From: Volutella citrinella
Lineage: Eukaryota > Ascomycota > Sordariomycetes > Hypocreales > Nectriaceae
Direction: 5' to 3'
Length of the DNA: 64,000 nucleotides
Assembly: GCA_034401135.1 (NCBI GenBank)
Contig: JAWZSP010000002.1
Span: forward strand, 3,410,001-3,474,000
In this document: piece after piece, positions 11,798 through 24,196 of the stretch
Layout: every line of letters begins with the position of its first letter
Position numbering within the stretch: position 1 is the first letter of the stretch
Program-made: the position numbers and the translations under genes
The notes under the pieces: generated by a model
The model's input: only the letters and a program-made list of their open reading frames with translations
What the model was told of the DNA's origin: nothing
Databases searched by the model: none

Positions 11798-13682
11798 GGC
11801 AGGCAGTGTGCGGAAGAGCGAAATACAAAAAGGGACGCTGCGTGATGGAGAGGAAGCCCAAGAGTAAGGGAAGCAAGGCAGATCCCTTTGGCACGTGGAT
11901 GCAGGAGCTGGGTGTCGCGTGGGAGGTGGAGGGTTTTGTGGGAGACACGGTCGTTGTAGATGCTAGAGGTCCAGTCGTCTGCAGTACAGCAGGTGCTGCG
12001 CTGGGGGTTGGTGTAAGCGATAAGATAAGACGGGGGGAACCCAGTGGGACCCAGTGGGAGGGGCGTCCCTGTAACCACCAGTTCATAGACACGAAAAACC
12101 ACAAGCCGCGACGAAACGAGACCAGATAAGCTGTTCACCAGGAGACGAACTGCGCAATAAAAATAAAAATAAAAATAAAAATAAAAATAAAAATAAAATA
12201 ACAATGGAAGACGGATACCCTCGGGTTGATTGCGACGCAACATGCAATATGCACCGACAGGCGAGGACCGAAACTGAAGAAGAGCAGGATAATTAATCGG
12301 CTCGGAATAGATGACATGGCACACGATCCAATGCTCATGAATGCAAGCGCCGCCACGCCAAAAGGGAATTGTTTGATGATCAGCACAAGTCGCTCCCTCC
12401 GCACTGCGGCCAATCTGCACTCCAGGCTGGCCCTCTGCTTGCTTGGCCACTCCGCGAGGCCGCGTTCCTGCGTCGTACATGACGCATGGCTTTCCTGCAC
12501 CATGCACACCATAATGTTGAGATTAATTACCTACCTTACGTACTGTCGCTGAGGTGGTGTCGTGGTGGACGCCTAGAAGTTTAATTCTTGCAGGCAGTGC
12601 GTGTACTGATCAAGTGACTGCTAACTAAGGCACTAGCTGTATTTACTTACTTCCCCATCCAGCATGGCGCCGTTTCCCCGGGCCGTCGCGTCAGGAAGAA
12701 CGCCATGCCATGGTCGGTGGCCGCTCCTCGCGAAGCTAGCCCCCTGGAGTTGGACAGGAGGACCCTTGACGCATTCATTTGCTGCACTAACACCAAGACG
12801 TAATTAGTTGGTGCGGAGTATGCATATTCACATGGAACAACACATCACAGATCTGGCCAGGGTTTGCAAAATGGTGGGTATCATTCACTCCAGACAAATA
12901 ATCCATGTCTGAAGCTCAGGGCCAAGTGCGACCGTGGTAATAGCTAGTATAGTGTAAAGCGAATGAGAGAAAATCGCACCGAAACAAGACAGCAAGATCC
13001 ATCGATTGTGGCATCAGTGACAACAAGAACAACAGGAACAACACCAATAACAATAAACAACGACAAGTCAACAGCGAGCAGCTGCCGTGAGGACTGGACA
13101 AAGAATCCACAGGCCCGTAAAAACCAAGCCAACATAGCGTAGACAAGCAATGCAAGCAAGCAAAACCAACCGCAAAAAAAATGAAAAAAAAAAAAATACA
13201 GAAAACACCCGCATGTCGCCCTCAATGGCACCGACTGTAACATTAGCCCTCTTGCTTCGCCCGCCAAACTCCCAAGAAGCGCGTAGCCGACCAGAAACAT
13301 GATACGCGTTGCAAACAAATCCCACCCGCGCTTGATGGTTGTAAGACAATGGTTGCACTTTTCCCACCAGGGTCCCGTCTTTCCTCTCATAGCCATGGCC
13401 ATGGCCATCACCGGCCAGTCCGCCTTTTTTTTCAGTCCCCAAAGATCCCTCCCGGTTCTACCCATCATGCGTCCCAAACCCAAGTCCGTAACACACTCCA
13501 CGCAATCGGCTGTAATGTCAAAATAACCAGCCCATCATGTCGTCATGCAAAGGGTATAATTTTCAACATCGTCGCCCCCACCGAGCTCCCCCCAACCATC
13601 ATTCAAAAAATAACGTCGTCTCCGTTCAAGTCGCTCCCATATCCCTGTCGTCTTCTTTATTGCACCAGTCCAGTGTTCCCGT
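11798..13682. other. Intergenic: WHI5-like promoter and Med15 3' region
   Basis: No protein-coding gene is supported. The left half should be the promoter and leader of the WHI5-like gene, including a TAAAAA repeat (12156-12200). The right part (about 12950-13680) probably contains the Med15 3' UTR and has A-rich runs near 13180-13200. The overlapping frames at 11665-12507 and 12944-13501 read through low-complexity sequence and lack motifs. Confidence 0.5.
12156..12200. repeat. (TAAAAA)n microsatellite, about 7 units
   Basis: T residues recur exactly every six bases at 12158, 12164, 12170, 12176, 12182, 12188 and 12194, separated by A runs. It lies about 360 bases upstream of the WHI5-like ATG, probably in its promoter or leader. 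Confidence 0.9.
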
Positions 13683-16225
13683 TCAACATTCGGTATCCAT
13701 CGAGTAGAATCGTGTGTCGAACTGGAATGGCTTCGAGAAATCAGTCTGCACGTCATCCCAGTCGGGAAGTGTCCTCCGTGTCTCCAAGAACACCAACGGG
13801 TCCAGTCCCCCCTCGCTCGGTTCCATATTGACTAGCACATCCGTGTCCATGGACTGCCAATACATGTCAATGTCGATTCCGGCGTTCTCTGCGATGTCGC
13901 TGTTCGGTTCGCTCGCGACGCCATCCTTGCTCGACTCAGGCGTGTCGTTTGGCGTCAAAGAACGGTACATGTTGACGTCGATGACGTTTCGCATTCCGCT
14001 TTCCAGGGCCAAGTTGCTCATCAGCGCCTGGTGATCCAGAGTTGAGTTGGCCCAGGGGTCAGCCATTGCAGACAAGTTGTCCACTGCCTTCCCATCGGCA
14101 GGCTTGATTTCGCCCTTGACACCACCAGCCTTCAAATCTTGAGCCTTACCCATGTTGCTAGCCGATCTCTTCAAAGAGGCATCCATGGACATCGGTGTGG
14201 CGCCCATCGTGGCGGGTGTCTGGCCCTGCTTGGAGCTGCTGACGCTCATCGGCAGGGCCCCTTCGGGCGCCTTTTGCTCTTTCAGTGTGCCATCCGGTTC
14301 CAATCCAAGAGCCAAGGCCAGGTTCTCCTGCACAAACTTCATTGGGTCTTGCATCGGCATCACGTGCTCTTCCTGGATGTGGTTTTGCAGCGCCTGTTCC
14401 GTGGAGAATCCAATCGTTGATGTCTCGCACTCTGGATCGCTGCAAGTCAACACTGGCTTCGCCGGGACCTGGGGTTCTGAGGCTCTGCGCATTTCTGGAG
14501 ATCCCTTCTTCCCAATCTGCGGCGAGGGAGTAGCTCCCTGTGGTGTTTGCCCGGCCAGCTTTTGCTTCTTGCGCGCGGGTGGGATCTGCAAATTCATATC
14601 CTTGGGCTTACCCACGTAGCTGGGGTTGCCATGTGGAGATGATGCACCTAGCTGGAAAGGTGGCTGTGCCGTTGTTGGCGCAACCGGTGGCATCGATCCC
14701 TTTCCAGCGCCCTTCTGCTGTGTTGCCTTGCTGACAACCTGGGAGTAGTTGTCGAGATTGATTGGCTGAGGCGCTTGTCCTGGCTGAGGCTGTGCCTGTG
14801 CTGTCGCCGGCGGCGGTGGTTGCTGCTGCTGCTGCTGCTGTGGCATATGGGCCTGCTGCGCCTGCGGAGTACCTCGCTGTTGGTTCTGGTTGTTCGTCTT
14901 CATCATGTTGCGGCCATAGACACTTGCAGCAAGGTCTTTAACCATACTCTCAAGCATCGCACGTGCTTGATCAATCTCCGCAGCACGGATGCTGAACGTT
15001 TCTTTCAGTACCGTCATCTTGTCGCCATCTGCAAACTGCTTCAAAATACGTCGTCGCTGTTCCTTTGTCAGCGTCCATCAACTGATTGAGTGCATGTCAG
15101 GATACTTACAGTGCGGAAGAACATCTTAGCACGTGCATCATCGCGAGTGATAGCATACCATTTGCCAAGGCCGCGGCCAATCTTACCCATGTCTACGACG
15201 AAGGTTTCAAGCTTGGCCGCTGTCTCATTGCGCTCTTGAGGACTCATCGGAATATCTGTCATCACCTCTTGAGCGGATTGTCGTTGCTCTTCCTGCCCGA
15301 TCGTCCGCAGGCGAGCCATGTTCTCATCCACAGGCTTGCCAATCTGCTGCATCTTCATGTATTGGTCATACTTGGCTCGCTGTTCCGGGGGGAGGGCTGC
15401 CAGTTGCTGAGGCGTCAAGGTCGGGATCGGCTTTGGAGTCTGCTGTTGGCTTGGCTGGGACGGCGGGCGAGCTTGGCCTCCTGCCTTGTTGGCGTTGTTG
15501 GCATCGGCCGTGTCGTCCGTACTGGGGCGTTTCAGGTTCTTTGGCCCTGGTGCCGGCGAAGGGTTCGGAACTTGTCGGTTATTCACAGGCTGTGAACGAC
15601 CAGTTGGAGTTGCGTTCGGGGGCTTGGGCACACCCGATTGTACCGGGGTCGTTTGCCCAGCATTAATTGCTTGGACGTTGTGAGCCTGGGGAGGTTGATG
15701 AGGTTGAGGTTGCTGGGGTTGCGGAGGCTGCTGAATCTGCATCGGAGCTTGCTGGACACCCATTTGCGCCTGGCCAGGCTGTGCTCCCTGTTGTCCCTGA
15801 GCTTGTGCGCGGGCTTGTTGCGCCTGCGCCTGAGCCTGGGCCTGGGCTTGGGCCTGGGCTTGGGCTTGGGCCTGGGCTTGAGCCTGCTGGTTTCGCAATT
15901 GATGTTGAGACTGCTGCTGGAGCCAGTTCTGTCTCTTCATTTGCATCGCCATCACACGGAGGTTTTCGTCAGACATGGTGGCCAGAGCGGGTCGCTGGCT
16001 GCGTAGCTGCATGAGCTCCTGTGCGGAAACTTGCAGGACTTGTGGTGGGACGTTCTGCATCGATCTTGGCATCCCCTGAGGAGTGTTGATTCCAGGCCCA
16101 GCACCGTTTTGCATACCAACACCCATGTTCGGGTTTTGAACAGCTTGCGCTTGCGGCGGTTGCTGCTGTGGTTGCTGCTGTTGCACTTGTTGCACTTGTT
16201 GCTGTTGCTGCTGCACCTGCTGCGC

Positions 16226-16277
<52 letters not shown>

Positions 16278-18425
16278 AATTCTTGGGGTGTCATGTTCCG
16301 CTTCTTAAGCAGAATCTGGAACTGCCTTTGCTGGAGAGCTCCCAGCTGACTCCTGACCTGCTGGCTAACAGTATTCTGGTTGAGCCACATTTTCAATGCA
16401 CCCCATTTCTTGACAGTCGGGGGAGCTTGAGTCAGATGCTGAAGAACCTGGGCAGGGAGATCCATCGCGTCCATCATAGCAACTGTCGCAGGGTTTTGCC
16501 GAATCATAGGCATCTGTTGTGCGTTCCCGGGACCAACTGCCCCAATTTGCTGTGGCATACCTTGCGCCATTTGTCCCGCTGCAGCAGCAGGGTTTATCTG
16601 GCCAGGGCCTCGGTTTTGAAGAGCATTCCCGTTCATAGCCATCGGATCTTGGCGACGATTCTGCCACCTCTGCATCACCTCATTCAGCTTCTCCGGAGGC
16701 ATGCCATTAAGATGTGTCCGTTGATCTGGGGTCAGGCCGGTGATGAAATTCTGAAAGGCTTGGTTGTTTTGTCCCCGAATACCTTGGTTGAATCTTTGAT
16801 CCCCAAACTGAACTGCGTTCTGACCCATAGCCTGGTTGCCCATGGGGTTCATGTTGTTAGGCGGTTGTGAAACAGGCGTGTTTAGCGTGTTCATCGCAGG
16901 ACTTTGTGAAGGCGGAACGTTACCACCCATACCTTGCTGGCCTTGCATCTGCTTGATCTGCGCCTGCGCCTGGAGTTGAGCTTGAGACTGCTGGGCCGCC
17001 TGGTTCAGCTTCATTTGCTGTAGATTGAGACCCTGCTGCGGCTGCTGTGGCTGTGGCTGCTGGGGGCGAGCGCCTGGCCCAGCACCCTGGTTCGACATGT
17101 TTTGGCCCATGGGCTGCGCCGTGGGATTTCGGTTTTGTTGATTGCTGGCAGGCACGACCATCTGGCCAGCTTGCTGAGCCATCAGGCCGTTCATCTGTTG
17201 GTCCTTGATACTCTCCAAATTCGGTGTGAATTGGGAGAAATCATTACCAAGACCAGCCTGGTTTCCATTCATCATACCAGCCTGTTGTTGTTGCTGCCGT
17301 AGAGACTGCTGGCTCTGCTGTTGCTGCATCAAAGCTGCTTGAGCTGCGTTGGGATTCTGGGCCATGCTTTGCTGCTGTTGCAGGCGTGTCATTTGGGCTT
17401 TGTACGCCTGGAACGCTTGCGTCTGGAAAAACCACAGCACGGGATCCTTCCCCTGGGCCTGGAATTCTGCCCACTGTTGAGCTGACAGTTTGGCCTGGAG
17501 TTGCTGGCGAGTCGTGTTCTTGCTCTGCTCCGAAGCACTATTCATCATCTTGGCGGCCAGCTCAGCGACCTTGGCCTTTTCCTGGGGCGATAATCGTGCC
17601 ATCTCCGCCGTGTAAAACTGCTGTGGTCGGTTCTGGTTTCCAGGCATTCCCATCATCTGCTGGTTAGGGCCGATACCACGGCCGGCCTGGTTCGCCATGC
17701 CCATTCCCATATTCATGTTCATTCCCATGCCCATCTGCTGTTGCGGTTGTGGCTGCGGTTGGGGTTGTTGGGGCATTTGAGATGCCTGCATAGCGTGCTG
17801 CATGTTTTGAAAGCCCTGCTGAGGACCTGGGCCCATTCCTCGGCCCATCTGGGCTTGCATGTTCATCATCGCTTGAGCTTGGGCCTGAGCCTGGGCTTGC
17901 GCCTGCGCCTGGGCTTGGGCTTGAACGTTGGCGTTGAGACTGTTTTGTAGGTTTGGTTCGTTGGCCTGGCGCTTCTTAAATGCTTCATTGATCTTGCTGG
18001 CCATTTCTGAATCATACATTTCCTGCAAACGGGTCAGAATTTGCTTTGAAGGGGAATACAACGGGTTAGTAGCGAAGGGTACCTTTGTAGCAGCTCTGTG
18101 AAAAGTTTCTCGTTCAAACCCGCAGCCAAACTCCGCTACTTTCAAAGGATCTGTACCGGGCATGGCGAGGCTGAGATTAGTGATTCTATATGGCGTCAGT
18201 CGGAACAATACAACCGGGGGGGCAACAGTCATACAAGCTCATCGTCTTTCCCATTCGGTCGGATATAGGCACGTTGTGTTGCCAAGTGATCGTAGTGAAT
18301 TGTTGTGTATTCTGCATGAGATTCTGGTAGACGAGGTGGTGAAGTTGCGGTTGGGCGCCCGGCTTGCGCATCTGCTGCGGCATCATTTGGCCAGCCGCAG
18401 CCATATGCTGCATGTTGGCCGCCAT
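13683..18425 (-). CDS. med15: Mediator tail subunit Med15 (Gal11-like)
   Basis: Three exons on the minus strand, 18425-18235, 18185-15110 and 15062-13683, give about 1548 residues. Introns are 49 nt (GTATGA...ATATAG) and 47 nt (GTAAGT...CAAAG), and both keep frame. The N-terminus has the KIX-like block (VPISDRMGKTMSL joined to ITNLSLAMPGTDP and AEFGCGFERETF), which in Gal11/Med15 binds activators. A very long Gln-rich middle follows, with a pure Gln run and two Gln-Ala repeats. The Med15_fungi-type segment (about 995-1130, KIGRGLGKWYAITRDDARAKMFFRT and the following helix) should anchor it to Mediator. A C2H2-like finger lies near 1295-1321, and the C-terminal SLTPNDTPESSKDG and DPLVFLETRRTLPDWDDVQ segments look structured. 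It acts in the nucleus, linking activators to RNA polymerase II. The third-exon acceptor is chosen because other frames hit stops. Confidence 0.92.
15817..15892 (-). repeat. Gln-Ala dipeptide repeat coding tract in Med15
   Basis: On the coding strand CAG/CAA and GCC/GCT codons alternate to give an uninterrupted Gln-Ala run of about ten pairs. The period is six bases with only third-position changes. Confidence 0.85.
16226..16276 (-). repeat. Polyglutamine coding tract in Med15, 17 codons
   Basis: CAA and CAG alternate almost perfectly, a hexanucleotide CAACAG repeat, between a Leu codon and an Ala codon. Neighbouring sequence to about 16140 is also Gln-rich but interrupted by Val and Pro. 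Confidence 0.9.
17870..17932 (-). repeat. Second Gln-Ala repeat coding tract in Med15
   Basis: A run of Gln-Ala pairs follows the NSLNANVQ segment near the N-terminal third of Med15. It uses the same CARGCN hexamer as the tract at 15817-15892. Confidence 0.85.
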
Positions 18426-19199
18426 GGCCGAGTCTGGGAGGATATGACACTCCCTTCCTGGATGTGTTGACGGCGCAGTCGTTCAATGGATAAAGAGCTA
18501 TGTCGTGCCGTTCGTTGAGAAGAGTAGCGTCGGCGTACACCGGAAGTACGGGGAGTCGACAAACGACCGAGCGTCGACGATGCAGTCAGAATAAGACAGA
18601 TGCAAAGGCTCTAGAGGCGAAATAGTGGCGTGAGTCGATTCCAAGACGTGTTCGGGCTATCGTAACGCAGTGAGGTCCATAAAACCCCGAGTTCTGCACC
18701 ACCGGCGTTGGGAGGACCAGGACGAGGCTGGCACAGGGAGGTCGCCCAGCGGAGTTGGCAGTAGTAGTAGCACTGCGATGTGCACCGTCGCAGAGGATAG
18801 CAAAACAGCCGTGGATGAGCAGGTTGCGGTGTTTGGGGGAAGAAGACGACAGGTTGCGGTGGGAGCAGGAAGGCGAGTCGGTCCTGGTGGTGGTGGATCG
18901 TCTTAGATTAAGCTGTCGGCGTGCGGCAAGCGAGCGAGGACAAACTGAATCACAACTAGGCCGCCAGAATAGCGTGGGAGCGAAGTTACCGCGTCGACAG
19001 TCGGGGCCGTGGTCGTGAAAGTCGTCGTAGAAGTCGTCGCAGGCCGTCGACGAGCCGCTGGTCGCCTGTCGGAGGATGTTGTGAGAGGAAGGGAAAGGGC
19101 ACGCACGCAAGCGCTGGGGCTGGCGGTGGTGTTGTGTGGGATTTGCAGCGCAGGGCCCCCCCCAGTCACCGTCACGTAGCTGGTGCGGAAATTCGTGGA

Positions 19200-19440
19200 G
19201 CCCAAACAGGGCCAGGGTGGACTGCCGAGATGGTCGAGTCCAAACAATGGCCAACACAGGAGACGACAGCCAACGAGACAAAGACACAAGGGGAAAAGGG
19301 GAGAGAAGAGGATGAGGAAAGCCTGCGGGGAGAAATGGGAATAGATACGACAGAAAGGCGCGACGGCGACTTGAGTGCGAGAGGAGACGGCGAAAGGTTG
19401 AAGGGTGCGACAGGCTGTAATGGTACAGAAGTTACCTGAC
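19200..19440 (-). promoter_or_regulatory. CT-rich probable leader or core promoter upstream of Med15
   Basis: On the minus strand the sequence is a long run of CT-rich motifs (CTCTTCTCTCCCC and similar) followed by TTGTGTCTTTGTCTCG. Such pyrimidine-rich blocks usually sit at or just before transcription starts in filamentous fungi. It lies about 0.8-1 kb upstream of the Med15 ATG, which implies a long leader. Confidence 0.35.
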
Positions 19441-20760
19441 AAGGCAGGCACTTGCTGGTCGAAGGGTCGCCAAATCGACTGGGCTAGCACTAGCACTGGC
19501 TGAGGTACCTCTTAGCCATGGTCTTGGTGGCAGTGACAGTCGAGGACGGGAGCGAGTGAGAACGCAAGCAAAGCAGCGGGAGATCGAGACCAGCAAAAGG
19601 CCTGGCTCAGCGAAAAGGGAGCCTCGATGAGCCCAAGAGGGCGAGAATGGAGTGGGACGGGAGGCCGTGGTGGGGCGGCCACAGTGGAGGCTACCGGGAT
19701 GGCGCTGCGACCAAGGTACTAGTCGTACCTAACAGTGAACACAGTTGGCCCGGTTGGTGGCGCCTCGCTGGGGGGAGCAGCAACAGTGCAGGGAGAAAAC
19801 CTTACACCAGAGTAGCGGCTATTCCGGGACACCTTTCTGGACAGTTCTGCCACTTGCTCGCTGCCTGATGGGATTATCACAACGAATGCAAGGAAGCACC
19901 TAACAGTAGGAGTGTTGCGAACGATGGTCTAAGGTACTGCTAGTCGCCCAGCAGTCGCAGGTGGGAAGCTGGGATGTGGAGGGGGTGTGGGTACGGCGCT
20001 AGAGTCGCTACCCGGAGGGACCTGGCAGGTACATCAAGTGGGATACCGCGGTACCTTTTCTGTCGTGCGTTCCACACCAGCACAGAGGTACCTGCTAGGA
20101 TAGATAGCCCGTACCCAAAGTACCCTTGGAACTGCGCTGTCTCAAGGTTTTAGAGTGCGGTAGGCGGTAGGCCAAAACGCTCGCAAGAGTCAATGCTGGC
20201 GATCGAGCCAGACAAGAACTGACAGGCACGACTCTGCAGGCCATGAGGATGGGATGCTGCGAGTACTACGGAGTGGTAAGTAGTAACTACTCCGTCTAGA
20301 CTCAAACAGAAGTAGTCTTCCCGCCGTATGTATGTGCAGAGTGGTGAAAATACCTCTGACATTGAATGAGGCGCGTCAATGTGGGCTGAGCGGTCCAGCC
20401 GGTGAGGATAGTCATGGCTGAAACGTTGGCAACGTGCAGTACGGGCTGGTGATGAAGGGCGCTGAGAACCAGCACAAGGAACAACACCGCCGCTTCTACA
20501 TAGTAGTACGGGGAATACCGTCCAGGAATGAAGATAGATTGATGATGAAGCGCAGCACCTGCTGCGGCAAGGCATCGAGATACTCTATGTGGTACGGAAT
20601 AAGGCGGGCATCGTTCTAGGGAGGCAGACAGAACAGGCACCGCCCACTGAGACGGTTGGAGCTGGCACAGCCCTCCTGGGCATCACAACCCAGCGACAAG
20701 CTTACCAGGTCAACAATCAAGCCCGTAAGCATTTGAAGTCTTGCCGAACTTGTGAGCGGT

Positions 20761-20802
20761 GGTGATGATGATGATGATGCTGCTGCTGATGATGATGATG
20801 AC
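20761..20802. repeat. GAT/GCT trinucleotide microsatellite
   Basis: Six GAT units, three GCT units and five more GAT units follow each other in an intergenic position. Confidence 0.85.
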
Positions 20803-23800
20803 GGTGCCGGTGCCGCCGACGGTGCTGAGGAAAGTGGTACCCTTTTTGGGTTGTGTTGTCGCATTCCCGTCGACACACGCCCTGAATGATTGGGTCACTG
20901 CAAAGCATCAGGCACTGAACTGGTCTGCGCTACACTGCTTGCGTGCGTGTGGGCAAGGCTGGGCTGGCTGGCTCTGCCAGCCGGATGGGTCCACGAGGTC
21001 CCTGTCGCGAATCCTTGCCCTGGTCAAGGCCAATAATCCTGGTAATGTATGGGTCGCCCGCCAGTCTGTTCTGTCTTGTGGCCCGCCCTGAACCCACCTG
21101 GCTCTGCCCCAGCCGCGATGCTTGTGCTCTGCGTGCGCATGAGATATCTGCTCGACTCACCAGGTCCCCTGAGAACTTTCTCCGCAAGCTAGCGGAACCT
21201 AACATCACAAGAGACCGACAATCAAGTATGTATTGTCTTCTCTGGCCGGGCAGAAGGGCATGCAGGACCACCTCTCGCTGTCCCTCGTGTCCTCAGCAGC
21301 GGGTTCCAACCAAGTGAGATGGTGTGGTAGCAAGTGCAGCTGGCGGCCATCACCGGGCGCTGTGGCTGCATCATGGTAGGCTGTCAGTTTGGCTGTCAAC
21401 CAGTCCCTGGTCTGGCTTGCCACCCAGGGCTGGCAAGCCTGACTTGCAGATGTGCGAGCGGCATCAAGTGCCATATGGCGTACGAGGGGCCACTCCTCAT
21501 CTGTGTGTTACCCTGCAAGTTGGTGCCCATGGTGAATGGCAGTGTGGCCCAAGGCAGCACATGCCGCGGAGGCGGACGAGGGTCGCCACATCGAGCCGAC
21601 CAGAGCGAAGACTCCACGTTACGATAACCACTACTCATGCAGCAGCCGGATTGGTAGCCTAACCAACAGAGTGAGGTAGAATGCGGATCCTCCCAGTGAA
21701 ACCTCTTGCTGTTGGTTCTTCTGTGTGAGAGGGTTCGAGATCGATTTGGAGCGCGTCTGGGGTGCAGAAATATAGAAAACCAGTCGTCACAGGCAATGAC
21801 CCGTGTTCCGCATCCAAGCGACCTGCATGCGCAGGTGCCAGCTGCCCAAAGGAACGGGAGACTGCCTGCTAACTGACCCGTGTACGACCATGCCATTATT
21901 GAGACGCAGCACTGCTCTGATTCCGGGATACGGCCACAGCAGTTCACTGCCTACTGGAAGTTGGAGCGTCTGGTCGATCGAATTCAAGCCCTGACGGGTC
22001 GAAAATAATTCTTGTAGAGTAATAACTTAATTAGCCCCACGAATTACACCTACCTTACTTGAGTACTCAATATTTGTGCTGTTGTTGAGAGCACCCATGG
22101 GTCATCATGCCTGGACATCTACCTACTAAGTAGCAACAGAGCCACTACCTACACCTGGATAAAACAGCGCAGCCATTGAACAGCCAACAGCAAAAGCTTT
22201 AACCAGACGTAACCAAACCATGACCAGCAATAGCTCAGGTACGAGTGAACATTAAGCTGGTGGCTGAAAACGAGCAGACAACTTGAAGTACGTGCTTGAG
22301 CAAGCACCTACTAAAGGCAGGGCCGCCGCCCGTCAAATTGCGTCTTTTGGGAGGGCCTAACATGAGCAGCAGTAGTTCTGCGAATTGCTCGACCACCACC
22401 CTGGAGGACGGCAAGAGTCGCACTGGATGGAAATTACACCATACCCAGTCCAGTGTCACCCCCAACACCAGACCTACATATATCGCAGTTTTCTGCCAGT
22501 GCTAGTGCTGTTCCGTACCTTACCCTAGGTCGCAGGACGTTGGTGCGCATTCTGCAGCGCGGGGCGCAGGGGTCAGATCAACGCCGCCGATACGGATACT
22601 GTATGCGCCTTCCTCCCGTGTTGTATGTAAGGGCAAGAGGAAGGAGCAGCCACTTGTGAGGCACAAGCCAATGCCGCACTCCACCCACACATGGGGAAAG
22701 TGGTCTCTCCTTCACCAGCGCCTCGGCCCAGTTGTCAAGGACCAGCTTATTACCCACGCTGCTACTACCACGGCGATGACTCGGCTCCCTCTGAGTGGTG
22801 GGTGCCAGACCTGACTAACCGACAGAGTGGCGGCAGGACAATGCTGATGCCAATGTTTGCGCAACCATGATTGCGGCGATACGAATCCCTCATTCATTTT
22901 TCAGTACCGTGGCGTGCATGCTGGCGTTCACCCTCACCCAGCGAGGGGATGTTCGGGGTCAAGAGAGAGGGAAATCGATTCATTCTGGGCGCAACGACAT
23001 GGCATCGAACGAACAACCGCCCGAGAAGAAATTGGGCTGGCTCCACTGCCCTCCGCCTCCCGCGCTGGACCCATCCCATCCTCGACAACCCTGTTAGCGC
23101 CCAATCTAGTCCGCCCAGACAGACTGACGAAGGACGCTTGACACGCACGCCCGACTGACACCAGATACCACACCACGCCCGCTGTGGTTGACCAGCCCAG
23201 CCATCCACCGGGCTCCACGATCTGCTCAAGATCTATCCAAATCCAGTATACAAGAAAATAACAGGAAATGAATGCATGTCAAAACCGCTCGGTATCCTCC
23301 TAATACCAGTGAACTTCCTTGGCAGGACAACTCCGTCACAACCCAGTTATCTTACTGTTGTCTAAGAGACCCTAGGCCTACCGTGGGTCTGGGCACCTGT
23401 CCCGCCCTTCATCGTGGAGGGTCCAGCCCACCCGGCTTTCAATGCCGTCACTCCAGTCAAGGGGCCTCGCCAATCTGGGCCTAGCGCCTGTCTGTCGCCG
23501 CATTTGCGCAGGTCTTGATTGAAACGTCACGCACGTTGTTTTCGGGTGGCTGTACATACCTGCACACCAATTTCGGCTCTTGAAGGCTGGAAGTACAGTA
23601 AGGCGGTGATACCGCAAGCCTCATAGATGCTTTGAAGAAGCCATAGGATGGGAAAGACCTCCTCGGAAGCTCATGGGTCGCTGCTTCGACTGAAACTTGG
23701 GCGTCTATCCCTGTCTATTTGCTTTCTAGACGCTTGATGCAGGTACCTTCGCAGCGCATCACGCCTCTTTGCGGCCGGCAAAGGAATGGCAATATTCGGC

Positions 23801-24184
23801 TGTAGGTCCACCACTTTCAACTGTTGCAGAGTTCTTAATGGCATGTAGCACATAGCCTGCACTCCGGTATTGCAATTTCTGGTCGCTGTTGACGTTGCTT
23901 ATTGCCCTCACAGTTCGGGAACTGCCTATCCTGTCCCAGGGAATCCCAACACGAGTCGTGAACTCTGATTCGAGGCTCGTAAAACAACCTCCAAGTCTAT
24001 CTAGCATGGCTGTGATGGCATTTGAAGCTTTAAGCAGTGGAAAGTGATAAAATTTTAGGACATGTTTGATCTGGTACGTTGTCTGCCTTTCGTGCGCATT
24101 TATCATCACCCCGTTCAGTCGTCGGTTCAACCCAGAATTATGGATAATTTATGTAACTTCGGCGATGATACAAACCTGCCCCTG

Positions 24185-24196
24185 CCCCCCCCCCCC
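24185..24196. repeat. Homopolymer C tract, 12 bases
   Basis: A run of 12 C bases in non-coding sequence. The length may be uncertain for sequencing reasons. Confidence 0.8.

Noticed and set aside
16031..16870. 279-codon plus-strand frame rich in Leu
   Set aside because: It is the antisense shadow of the Gln-rich Med15 coding sequence; CAG/CAA read backwards give Leu codons.
18903..19496. 197-codon minus-strand frame upstream of Med15
   Set aside because: Composition follows the CT-rich leader; no motif, no conserved block, and its first codon does not look like a start.
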